64,000 nt of DNA from Dipylidium caninum (Eukaryota > Platyhelminthes > Cestoda > Cyclophyllidea > Dipylidiidae). The stretch covers positions 372,001-436,000 of the forward strand of contig QEYB01000999.1 in NCBI GenBank assembly GCA_017562135.1, given 5' to 3'. The translations under genes were made by a program, and so were the position numbers. The notes beneath the pieces were generated by a model. That model ran no database searches and was not told the DNA's origin. It saw nothing but the letters and a program-made list of their open reading frames with translations. This document shows, piece after piece, positions 37,101-48,100 of the stretch (position 1 is the stretch's first letter; every line of letters begins with the position of its first letter).

Positions 37101-40100
37101 TTCGAGACGGTTGTAACATTCTTACGCTCACGAAAAAAGTCAAATGATGAACAACAGAACATAAAATAAAATTAGTTTTATTGTGGTTCACAGTAGTCGC
37201 AGGGGACGCGGTCACTCAAACGAAGTATGGTTAGCGAGGAGGGAGAACTTACTTGCAGGCGAGATCCTCATTGCCAAGAGCGCCTGATTTGGCAGTATAG
37301 TGGAGAAGAGTCATGTCTGTCACTCCGTCTCTGTCGTCAACATGAGCACCGCGTTTCAGAATCTGTACGGGGAGGAGGGGATACAATGAGGTAAGAGGCT
37401 TTGATTTAACAACCCGACCAACTGCGATCAAAGTTAAAACAGAAGCTTCATGGAGGAGTGATCCCAACTGCAAACCTAGTAAAGAACTGACAAGAAATAA
37501 TATACGAGCTCAGTTGAGACACGCCTCCCGAAATTTAAGCGGCTGGACGCCTTTCACGGAGATACCCTCCGTACATTTAATGTTCTGGTCACGCATCAGG
37601 CCAGCTTTATGCGCACTAAAGTAGCACCATGTCTCCGAAGAATGACGACATATTCAGAGATGTGACCGGTAGTTTACAGATGCCAGCCGCTGAAAACGTC
37701 CACGGTTGAAGGTTCAACGTAACTAAGCCACAAAGGACGAGGAGTGTAGCACAAACCTGCTATCTCATTGCATTCAAACTGATTGTGCATAAGATCTGAC
37801 TACCCTATTAGGCCATGAGTGAACAATTCTACACCAGTGAGAGAGACAAAACTGGCTATTAGAAACGATGTGCTTTCTATACTTAACAGGTAGACATAGA
37901 CAGGAACTAACTGAGTGAATGACTAGTGGAGACTGAAGTTAGCGGCAGATACTTGTCAGTATTGCGTTCGTAATAAGGTAGATTGCAACAATTCAAATCA
38001 CTGGATAAAGCACTGACAACAGTGACTAAGCACGGCGCTTCTCGAGACAAGGCTTTCCAGGAGAAACGAGATCGTATCAATTCAAGTGTATTGTTAACGG
38101 CCATACGTCAGCGGTGATGAGCGGAATTTACTTTTCATTCTTTTTGAATGGAACGCAAATTTGCGATGCGTGAGTATCTACTTATCACAGAATGAGGTTT
38201 TGAGCTTGTCGCAAATCACAGCTACGGTACGCAATTTTTGCACCATACAAGTTTCAAAGAAAATATCAGTGGTGATATCAAAGAGCAGCGTTTTCAGCCC
38301 ACATGCTCGTCAAACATCATTAGGATTGTTTATTTGACGCACAAATTCCGTTGGCGCTCGGCCAGTTTAACAAGAATCAACATAAAATAACCAAGGCGAA
38401 GACTGGGCCCCATATCTGGGTCATACAGATATGGCTCTTACTGCTCAAGGAGGAGGTGCGTTGAGAGCAAACGACTGGAACGAAGTAGAACTCACGGCTA
38501 TCCTATTTGATGAGCCGGTTCGACGTGGAGAATTTAAATCAAGCGAACAAAAGCCAAACAAGGCGGTACGGCTTCATCGCCTCTCTTCAATAAGGCTTTG
38601 ATTTTGACTCGCTAATAATGGGAGATACGTCGAGGACTCAAACACAAAACACAGAGAATGATGAGGAAAATGAGAGGATCCAGCCTTTTCACTTAATTTA
38701 TACATACAGCCTGAGAGGCACAAAATTAGGTATAACCCAAACAAGTCTAGCATTCGAAACCTAAGTAGAAGGAAGAAGTTCGAACATAAAGCTGGGACGT
38801 ACATTATAGATCAATTTTTATTAAGTCAAACTCCCCTCCATCCACATTCAATCCTAGAGACATCGCAACGTTCCTTTATTACTAGACTTTACACGGACCA
38901 GTCGGAGCAGAGGACATACTATTCGTAAAAAACGCAGCCTCAGGTAATCACTCCTAAGTTAAACTTTCTCCAAAACAATGTAGTATACGGGATTTTGTCG
39001 AGTTCACCACTTTGACACTTTTTCAATCAACGCAGTCGGAAGGCGAAAGGGGACATGCAACTAAGTGAGTACTTCCTCTTAAAAATAAATAAATTCAATG
39101 GTTAAATTAAAGAGCCTCGCCTCCATGACAATGATGTCCAATTGGAGCTGCGTAGACGGCGTCCATTGGCGCAAAAGAGCGAAGAGATTGCCGATGCCAA
39201 CATCGGGTGCGGATAGTAAAGCAACACACTTGTCGCACCACCACGAACCACGCAATTGTCCGCCACCGCCACCGTTATTCGCTGTAGCCGCCGCCGCTGA
39301 CAACATCATTCTTACAATGTCTTCTTCACTATAGTCCGGTGTCAGAGGACGGTCTGGATCGAGGATGAGGCTGAAATCAGGATCCACATTGCCCGATTCA
39401 TCTGGGGTATTTGTTCCTTCAAAATGATGCGAGAATCGGGCGTCGAATTGTCGGCAGTCCTAAAATGTAGGAAAGTAAGGTGAGTGGAACCTGGGGACTA
39501 AGGATCGAGCCAGGAAAGCACTTGATACGGTTGAGAAGGAAAGCTTGCACGCAAAGCAGTTAAGACTGTCAAAACTGTAAATTTAGAAAACACCAAAATC
39601 AGAAAGAACCTATACCGATGTTGCATAAACAGAAATGATTGGGTTATTGTTAATAAATAAATCGACGGAATTAATAAAGAAGTACATGAAGGTTACACAA
39701 AAAATTATCAGGAAACCTAAAGGTACCACTGACTATTTCTGAATCAAATTCTGGCACAGATGAAAAACAAAATCAAAAATGCAGATAACTGAAGCGAAGT
39801 AAGTGATCGATTATGCCCAAATAATGAACGCGCAATCGGTCCTCCACAAAGTAATCGGAAAATATGAGGAGAGTAATGAACATTGTAAGCCTGCATTGTA
39901 CTGCAATACATTTCGAACAGGATATATCTTGCCATCCCTCATTCTTGTACTTTCAGTGACAGTGAGAAAAATAAACAGTAAAAAAGACCACAAATCACAT
40001 GGACAATTCTATGCGCATGTCATGAGGCTTAGATAGTGGTGTAACTTCAGGAATTAGGTGTACACGGCAGTTTTAGTCAGCAAATTGGGACAGCGGAACA

Positions 40101-41264
40101 TGAGGAACGGTAATAAGTAAGCGCTCTGTTAATAAATGCATTAAAGCAAAAGGTTATTTAGCCCTTCAAAGCAACTGCTAAAATGACAGGTAATGACTAG
40201 CAAATGACAAAAGTGTGGAAACCGCAGGAATCGGAATGGACCCGAAAATAAACAAGTATCTCATACGGCGCGGGAAAAAAGGTTGAATATAACGAGGTGC
40301 TTTTAAATCAATAATGAAATCAAAGTTGAGGCAAAATAAAGAAATGCAACTTTAAAATCAGCAGCCTTTCAATTTGTAGAAGTGAAAACTACGAAAGGTA
40401 GAGGTGAAAACGTCGGAGAAAGTACTAGCTTGTACAAAGTATAATGCAATGGACAATAATGACTGAAAACAATGATCCTACTTTCAGGTTAGAAAACTGG
40501 CAAATAAGGATTATCTGTGCCTATTATTTTGAAAATGCAATCAAGGAGGTTAGAAGGTATGAGAAAAAGCAGTTGTTATAGCCTTAATTCAAGCGGGGAA
40601 GTTAAAAGTAATCAGGCAAAAACATTGTTATTAATAGTCATCGAGAATATTGGCGATATAAGAATACCAGAATCTTGAGGAAGATATCTGAATAAAGATT
40701 AAGGTCAGACGAAAAAATTAAGCCCAGTAAGAGGTAAAACAAAAGTAATAGATCAATGTAAGAAGCGAAACAAAATAATGGTACAAGACTTCATAACCAA
40801 CACAAACGCATTTCTGCCACAGTGCCGTAGTCTATCAGAAAGTGACTAGACAGAGAGAACTGGAATGTATCTGATAACTGATTTCGCAATATCTATGCTT
40901 GCAGAATATAACATCAAGAACTTACTCTCCTAAGAGATTTACAGAAAAAATAACTAATAATTCTTCCGTAAAAAATGTAAGATTGAGGGATTACCGAGCA
41001 AAGAGGTGGGTCACAAGCAGGATGTGTCATGGGGTAACTGCGAGGAGGCAAAGATACTAGATGGACGGGTTTTGTGTTATATAACTCAGGATCATCTGGG
41101 AGAGGTTCAATACGTTGAAGTCTCCGACGAATAGAAAATGGAGTGCTGCCCACACTGCCAGGACGATGATTCTTCAGGGCTACGCGAGCAACCGTTCGCG
41201 GGGAAGGCATACACTTAGGGGGCACTGGGGTCCCAGAGTTGGCAAGCTGGGGTTCAAGCATCAT
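27788..41264 (-). CDS. CLIP4-like: CLIP3/CLIP4-like linker: ankyrin repeats plus three CAP-Gly domains (13 exons)
   Basis: Exons on the minus strand: 41264-40995, 39459-39121, 37362-37253, 33427-33072, 32028-31925, 31758-31509, 31456-31035, 30819-30633, 30325-30215, 29382-29259, 28666-28609, 28556-28373, 28134-27788. Phases agree and sum to 954 codons with TAA at 27788. NLFALLRQWTPSTQLQLDII (family: ELFAILRQW), ILKRGAHVDDRDGVTDMTLL and MTPLHLAAYFDCPRVARLLL match the CLIP3/4 ankyrin region. CAP-Gly 1 lies at about residues 553-640 (FASGVWVGIELDEAYGKNNG), CAP-Gly 2 at about 688-757 (IWYGVELSKAVGKNDGSVEG) and CAP-Gly 3 at about 826-890 (LWLGVELRGSHGRHDGAVAG). Three CAP-Gly domains is the CLIP4 layout. 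CAP-Gly domains bind C-terminal EEY/F motifs of tubulin and EB proteins. The protein is longer than the vertebrate one (about 705 aa). ATG at 41264 has an in-frame stop upstream but also an acceptor-like atag, so an upstream exon is possible. Confidence 0.87.
28373..28666 (-). CDS. CLIP-like linker exons before CAP-Gly 3, with a proposed 52-base intron
   Basis: Exon 28666-28609 (LPARDQSSGHSSNYDMSQS) and exon 28556-28373 (TTHAGLALCAATPYAS..., ending EAFYLQVGMQVLCTGEL). A single long exon would run in the wrong frame for CAP-Gly 3. Removing 28557-28608 (TCG|gtacac to ccccag) restores phase on both sides. The VGMQVLCTGELG end is the first strand of CAP-Gly 3. Confidence 0.6.
29259..30325 (-). 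CDS. CLIP-like exons encoding CAP-Gly 2
   Basis: Exon 30325-30215 gives FKVGDRVLVAGLRRGTIRFV and FAPG; exon 29382-29259 gives IWYGVELSKAVGKNDGSVEG, VRYFTCDRKHGVFAPAARLQ. The canonical GKNDG groove motif is intact, so tubulin/EB tail binding is expected to be retained. Confidence 0.85.
30633..31456 (-). CDS. CLIP-like exons encoding CAP-Gly 1 with a Gly/Ala-rich loop insertion
   Basis: Exon 31456-31035: a Ser/Pro-rich linker, then LGDRVCVGPGGGGVEGAMKS, an Ala-rich run, then GRLRYCGPVEFASGVWVGIE and GKNNGSVNG. Exon 30819-30633: ISYFECAINHGIFAPIGRVY. About 20 residues are inserted between the first two strands compared with vertebrate CAP-Gly domains. Confidence 0.83.
33072..33427 (-). CDS. CLIP-like ankyrin-repeat exon
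   Basis: Encodes IAEFLLDQGACLEARSGWED, MTPLHLAAYFDCPRVARLLL, ARGADPL and GATPLHLAAAQLSLASARLL, which are two to three ankyrin repeats matching the LHYAAYFDVPELIR and ALHIAA repeats of CLIP3/4. Phase 2 in joins KSGALGNEDLACK of exon 37362-37253. Confidence 0.85.
34834..35064 (+). mobile_element. LTR-retrotransposon gag fragment (Ty3/Gypsy-like)
   Basis: A 76-codon open frame reading VVLPQFWVNDVSGWFRQAEE, QFRLGRVHRQSTRFDLVWAR, LPPDVARLC and PYDTLKGGG. This is the usual flatworm/arthropod gag pattern LPxFW...WFxQxExxF...ITxQxTKFxxVxxxLPPEV...PYDxLK. No protease, reverse transcriptase or LTRs were recognised nearby, so it is a remnant. It lies antisense in the CLIP-like intron 33428-37252. Confidence 0.72.
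39121..39459 (-). CDS. CLIP-like exon with conserved pre-ankyrin motif and GC donor
   Basis: After ttttag it encodes DCRQFDARFSHHFEGTNTPD, an acidic linker, an Ala/Gly run, then NLFALLRQWTPSTQLQLDII and VME. The next conserved residues (ILKRG) are in exon 37362. No GT fits; the only junction keeping the family sequence is GAG|gcgagg, a GC-AG intron. Confidence 0.72.
40995..41264 (-). CDS. CLIP-like first recognised exon
   Basis: 90 codons from ATG at 41264 to TCG|gtaatc: basic, Pro-rich, including SPRTVARVALKNHRPGSVGS and RRRLQRIEPLPDDPELYNTK. No domain. It joins in phase 0 to exon 39459-39121 (DCRQFDARFSHHFEG). Confidence 0.6.
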
Positions 41265-42744
41265 GAGGCAACATATCTATATCCAAAAAAAGGGGGATAG
41301 AGGACCCAGACTTGCACAGTAGACGCCGAAACGTAGCATGACCAACAAAGGGAGCATCGACTCCTCAGGCCCTGATAAATGGTGCGGGTGACCGCCAGTA
41401 AATTGGAACAATATTGTCGCATCGCAAAATATCGCAAGTAAGGCCCATTATCGCTTAGACCCAGTTACGTAAAAAATTGAGACAAATTAATCTTTGCCAT
41501 TTTTTAATTTTTATCAGCAAATGTTTTGTTGCGAACACTCTAGGTTCATTAAAATTGCGCGGCAATTAAGTCCGCGAATCCTTTCCCCTTTAACAATTTT
41601 TCGCCTCGTCGAGATATAGTAGCTACTTATAACGGTGACATTTGAGTTTATAGTTGAATAGTGGGTACTGCCTCCGATGCCCTACCCAACCATTTGAGGT
41701 AACGGATAATTCCGTATTGCCCAGGTATCAGCAGGAGCGGAGTAAGATTTTTTCAGTCTTTTAAATTATCAGGGAAGAATAAATTAGATAATGGTTTGAA
41801 GTAGCGGAAACGCCTAATAAATTACATATATTTATGCTTCCAAACTAATTTTCAGTTAGAACCTCGTACGATTGATGTTATCTAATTTAGGGTCATATCG
41901 GATCTCATCGACTTTCCCCAAGTGACCACTTAGCGGGCCACAGTGGCCCGCAAAAGGGGGCCATTCATGTCTGTACAATACAACTAAAATACAAAATAGA
42001 TTAGCTAAAATCTACAGGTTGCCATTTGGATTTGAAGCTATCGGGCGTCGCTCGTCCTCGACCCCACAATAGCGTAATTGATTTGGCTCTTCTCCGGGCG
42101 CGTGTGCCGATAATATAGTAACAGGTTGAAGGAAAACTTTCGGGACGTTTCCGGATCAAAAGAAATAGTGAAATATACAGTCGAATAGTTCGCTTTCCAC
42201 TATGGTGTGGGAAATTGTCCTCGAACTAAAGAAAAATGAACTCCTTTGAAAATGGGTCCCATTGCGGCATATGCATTTGAGAGGCATACACAATTAGAGG
42301 TGGCGTTGGATGAAGTTTCTCCCGAACGTCCTAAAAGGCATCAGATAAATGGGCCATATAGAAACCAATAACTAGGTCATATCTCCCCACCATTAGTAGA
42401 TCCGATGCCGGAGAGAAAGGAGGCGGCGTTAGTTAAAACCCTATTATACTATTGATGCCAACCGTCTTCTTGAAAATGTGCGCCTCGTAGCAAGCCGTTT
42501 GAAAGCAAGGCTTATAGAACACATACGCAGATGACTAGAGCTCGACAAACGTAGGGAGAGAAAATGAACAAACGAGAATGATTACAAAAAGAAAGGTAGG
42601 GGACATTATTTCATTGGAGCAGTACGGAACATATTAATGTGAAAAGTATTCAACAGTGAGGATTACGTTTCCCAGTCTCGCAGTCAAAAAAATTGTGCTC
42701 TCTGAAGAAGTTACCGGACCTTACCAGCAAAATAACTCGTATCT
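41265..42744. other. Intergenic, no gene seen
   Basis: AT-rich DNA upstream of the CLIP-like gene. It probably contains its promoter; no motif is distinctive. Confidence 0.5.
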
Positions 42745-45123
42745 CAAGATCGAGATGAAAGGAAGAGAAAGCAGAGGGATAAAGCGAAGACTGGCAAGTG
42801 GGTGGGTGAGAGAAGGAGCAGACACGAGAGCAAACAGTGTGGAGGAGGTGGACGACTCGCGACGCCATGAAATGGGAAAATTCACTCACCGAACTCCTGT
42901 TCGGACCCTTCAGCACGACGTGCTCGTTGACTGAAAGCACAAAGACAATCGCTTCAGGTAACAGTAGAGCACACTCAGCCACACTCCACACCACATTCAC
43001 CAACTTCCCCAACGAGATTCTCGGCCACTCGCTGACTCTGGGACGAGGTAGCGCAAGGCAATGGCAGCTCCAATACCCCCACAAGGAGAAGGCAGTCTTT
43101 CACCACGACTCAATCGAGCCACCTTCCTGCACAACGAGGAGTTCTGACACACCTCCGGTCAATGTCGTCAACGGCGCCAACACTGACTGCGCTCCTTCTG
43201 CATCGGATATCCAAATGACATACGCGGGTTCTACGGGGGCACTTCCGTTTGCACGCACATCGTCGTCCGTCCACTCCACCCACGACCGCGTCACCTGACA
43301 CTGCCCGGTGACGACGGGTCGGCGTTAAAGCACAGCCGAGTGGGCACTCCGCTCCTGCCTCACTCCCACATTTCGCATTTGCTAACACCTCGGCCGTCTC
43401 GTCGCTGACCATGTCAGTGACCGTGTCGCCGCGGCCACGACGATTGCGCACTGGACTCACGTGATCGTGGAGGTAGCAGCACAGTTGCAACACATCGACG
43501 CTTGTCACGCCGACGCGAGGCCCACTGCGTCAGCGAAGAGGACTGTCCGACGACGTGGCCCTATCAAATCCCACCGCGGATCGTCTCACTCAGCCACCCA
43601 CACAAACGACTCAGCTTACGACACCTCCTCACCATTCACTACTCCACCACACCCACTTGCCTCGACAGCGAACATCACTGCCTCCACTCGTCCGCTCGTC
43701 CACTCCTCCACCCTCCACCCTCCACTTTCCCCTCTCCACTCTTCTTCGCCTCTTCGAGCTGCGTCAACCGGTCGCATCACCACACACATTCCACCAAACT
43801 CCTACCACGTCGACTACCCAACAACGCGCCAACGGTCGACGCGATCACAGGCATTACGAGGAGAGGTCATTCATTGCATTATGCGCACCCGAATGCCACT
43901 GTCAGCAGGCCGATTCTCTCCACTCCTCATTCCCCCACCTCCTCCGCACGCCTCCACTCATATCTCCAGCGGTAGGAAAAGTCAACACTGTTACAGCCCT
44001 CCACCTCCACTCCGTTCACTCCCTCCTCTTCCTCCTCTCCACTACCAACGTCTTCGGCCCATGTAAGGGGCCACTTTCCACTGTGGGATGACAACCCATC
44101 GCCCTCCTCTGCTTCGCGAGCCCAACTCTTCCAGTGCTCTCCACACAGTCGAGAGGAGGTTGAGAGGAAGGCTTCTCGAGGCTCACCTTGTCTCCGGCGT
44201 CTCGCAAATTCCTCTCCCGCTCTGGCACAACGCCGTTCCCCACGACGGTCAATCGCCTCACCACCTCCACCACGAGTGCATACCGTCCAATCTCGAGTCG
44301 TTCACCAGGTGGCGAGAGGACTTCTTACAGAATGTACTTCACCAGTTGACTCGGATGCAACCAATGAATCTCTCTGTCTCTCTCTACCTGCCTCTTTACC
44401 TCCCTTTCCTCCTCCTCCTCTCGCACCCCCTCATCATTGTCAGGAGACATTCTCCGCTCTCGAGCTCCTGTCCGGTGACCTCTCAAAGCTGAAGCATGTA
44501 GTCCGCTCCTCATGGCCACAGTGTTTCTTTTGGTTGAGTGTCATCGACCGGGTAGCTCCTCTCACTCTCCCAACCGGCGCCGACCGCCATTCTTCGCACA
44601 CCACCACTCTCCATCGCTCCCACCCGCCTCACTGCCCTCTTCGCTGTCTGCTCCTGCTCCTCCTCCTTCTCCTCATCGCCCTCTTTCTCTCCCCCTTCTC
44701 TCACCCACTGTCATCGACTTCTCTTAGGTCAGACTCCTGTCGCCCAATGGCCTCACCACCTACCCCCTCTCCCCCCTCACGACGCCCGCATCTCCCGACA
44801 GACACACACAAGCTTGGCTACCAATAATCTGCTGAGGACATGGAGGATCTGCCAACCTCACCATTGTCCTGCCTCCCAACCCTCAACGCGGCAGATTTCT
44901 CTGCTAATTGCTGCCCACATCAAGCTCCACTTTGTTCGGCATGCCAGAGGGGAGGAAGTGTGTGGGACCACGAGGACGCGAGAATGCTAGGCCCCACAAC
45001 TGGAGTGTGCGACAGGCGATGGTGGTCAGACTCGGCATCGTTCTGTCCGCGTCTCTCCCTCCTCCGGTTAATTCGCTGTCTTCACGACCACTTCCCCCTG
45101 TGGGGAAGACTCCACATCTCCAC
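42745..45123 (+). repeat. Left arm of a large inverted repeat
   Basis: Near-identical in reverse complement to about 52964-55267. Matching landmarks: the start cctttcatctcgatcttga (complement) and the end gtggggaagactccacatctc. The arm is C/T-rich on this strand, GC-rich and without a recognised protein; open frames in it are mirrored in the other arm with frameshifts. Small indels separate the arms, e.g. extra bases around 45020-45050 here. Confidence 0.9.
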
Positions 45124-48100
45124 TCCGACCCACCCCCGGTTGAGACGCTGTCGTGCATTGAATGTTGCTCTTGAATGCGTCATAAAACCCAAGTGAGTTG
45201 ACGGTTTTATGCATTGAAATCGCTTTCGAAGGGAAGAGATTCTGTACCTTACTTCTCATTCCACGCACTACACCATTGAGTCAGTTTGCCGCACGATCTT
45301 CTTGAGCCTATTCCACGTTCTCGATCATTATTATGGCCCGATATTACTGGGATTTTACGTTTATGATCAGCCACACAATTGCTCTACTGCCATGAGCCTA
45401 TTGCCCTCACTTGCCCCTACTTCCCCCTGCTGCATTCTCTCAAACCTTAACAACATTAGAAGTTATTATGTTTACTTAATTTACCTAATTTGCTTGCCTA
45501 CAGCAAATTAGACAAATACTCGCGCCCACTCGGCTGAGTAAGCGGACATTTTTGCCTCCCAGTCGAGTGGGCGTAACGCGCGGAAAGAACAACCCGGCCA
45601 TGACGTGGAGGGAGGCCGGAGTTTCGCGTCAATAAACTGATCGACGTAGCTACTAACCCGCTTGACATCCGCGTTGGATGCTTTGATCTCTCGCCTCATC
45701 GCGCTTATGATGCGGACGTTAAGTCGGACAACTTCTCGCCTTAATCTGTCCAATTACGAGCCTTTTGAAGGGGGGGCAGGTGAGAGGCCTCAGGTTTTAT
45801 CGTTCCTCGAATGTATTAAATCCCCACAACGCGGAGTGTCTGTGAATGGGGCGGGGGTGTAGAACTCTCTGGGGCTTAACAATTGAGATGACCGCCGAAA
45901 GAGCGAACTGTCTGTCTTAGTACTGAGCAGGTCACAGTTTCAATTCTAACACGCGTTTTCACCCTCTCACATGTACGACCTTCCCCGAAATTTTAGTCCT
46001 GCAGACGCACACATTATTAACCGTCTACTAGCGCTCTGATTAATGTCGTCTAGAGTGGACTCGACCACTCCGTAAGACGTGTGCAGGCCAGTTTAAGTTG
46101 TGTGGACATGTAACTGTGTCAAAACCCTTCACTGTTTGCGTGAGTGTGAATTGTCACTTGACGGGGAAGGGGAAGTCTCGGTTACGTATAAAAGTCATAA
46201 ACTTCACCTGAGACGCTGGCCTCAGAGCAGCGGTTATTTTGGCCGGAAGGAGAGGACTCCTCGCAAATATGCGGAGTCCCTATTTCAGTAGTACGCCGGC
46301 TAAATCGAGAATTCATCGTGAAATCCCTCCCATCGCATGTCAACTCCATTAAATGCATCCGCTACACTCCTACATCGCTAAATTTAACCAGAAAATGTGT
46401 GTCGTAACGAGCACGTACAGCGTACCGTGGATTCGACCAATGAAACCCCCATTAATGTCTACCGTCTTGGCGCCGCCGTCTATGACAAAGTGGAATCAAC
46501 GGGGAAGACTGAAAAGAGGAGGCCCCACACTTTTTATTGAGGAAGGAAGGATTTACTACCATTCATCACTCACCAATTCGACTGCTTCCCTCTGACGAAT
46601 GGCAGCCGACAGACAGGCCTCGTCGAATGGAATAAGCGTGTCCGCTTAAGTCGCAACGTCAGAGGAGTACAGACATAGAAAGGGGATATTTTGGATCTCG
46701 AGAGGAGAGGTGACACTCCCTGAAACTACGTCACAGCTGAAACACATCTTTCAGGCATATTTCGTTATTTCCTTTAATGCATCTAGAAAAGCGGACGCTT
46801 ACTGCACCCATACTACTCAAATTCATCCTTCCAAAATAATGTTTCAGGGAATAGTCCGAAAAACTAGGCTTTCAAGAACGATGCCTAATGGAGGTTGAGC
46901 GCCATTTGACACCAAGTGTCACGAGCATTAGAATCAAATCAAGTAAGGCGGAGGAGGTCAAAGGCGGCCTGACGTTTCGTATCCAGTCGCGTAATTGGAG
47001 TCCTCTCTCATCCGGTATAGCTGTTCTAATATGATATCATTACGTTTGAGGTGAAGTTGTCAAAACGGTGCTCCACACCACCTTCACGGCAGGCTGGCTG
47101 ACTTGGCGGAGACGGTAGCTCCCCGTGTGAGAATGACATTTTCGGGGACCTACGTAAAACCATCTTTTATAGTGAAAGAAAAGAGGGAGAGAGACCTGCT
47201 CTTCCCTCCCTGTGGCCCATTTATCAACTATTTGAAAGAGGGATTTCAGGACATCAAGTAGGCCACTTTTCCTTTCCAATTATACAAGTCCTGATCCACC
47301 CAAGGTTGGAAAGTCAAGATTTTCTCCTTATACATTGGGCGAGATACACCCAAAGTCGAATATCTTGAGTACACATTCGATGGGTACATCATCCATCGCG
47401 ATGGCCATTTAAACTATTCAAATGTTCTACGGTATACTTTGTCAACGTGGAGCACGCCTAACCCGCCAGTGTTTGTTCCATAGACCATTAAGAAAATGAG
47501 CTATCATCCGAAATTCATCTAAAGACCCTCTCATCACATTGCCGAAAATTCCAGCTGTCATATCCGAAAATATTGTCTTCCACAGTTCTACTCATTGCGG
47601 GTAGCATCGACATCGCTCATAACTTTTGCCCGTTTCGAAGTTGTGGTTGTCACCTTCGTGCATAAAAGGCAGATAAAAAGAAGTTAATTAAGGGTATTAC
47701 GTAAGTGTTGCGCCGTCGTGGAAGCAGAAAAGGCACTTTCGAATAACTAGCAGTCGCGCCCGTCTATTGGCTGGAACGCTGGCCAATAAGGTTCGCGTTG
47801 GTCTTAGCCAAAACCGTTTATGACCGCAGGTAGACTCAAGAAATCATTGGTTAGGGGAGCCTTTCCGACGTTCTGGGGCATGGCTATGATGGAGTTACTA
47901 TGGCCCGGTTTCTAACATACACACATAAACAGACACACACATACGCATACACGGAAACGGAGGGAGAGACAACAATGGAAGTAGTAGATGAATCCACGTG
48001 GTCTCAGTCGCGCCAATAAAAGGGGTAAGTTCAGATCATTTGCGTCCCATCCTTTCAAGAAAACTCTTTCTTCCCGTGCCTCCCTAAAAATTTTCAGGGG

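Noticed and set aside
43461..44827. Long plus frames rich in Thr, Ser, Pro and His
   Set aside because: Mirror images of the frames in the other repeat arm, with frameshifts between copies.
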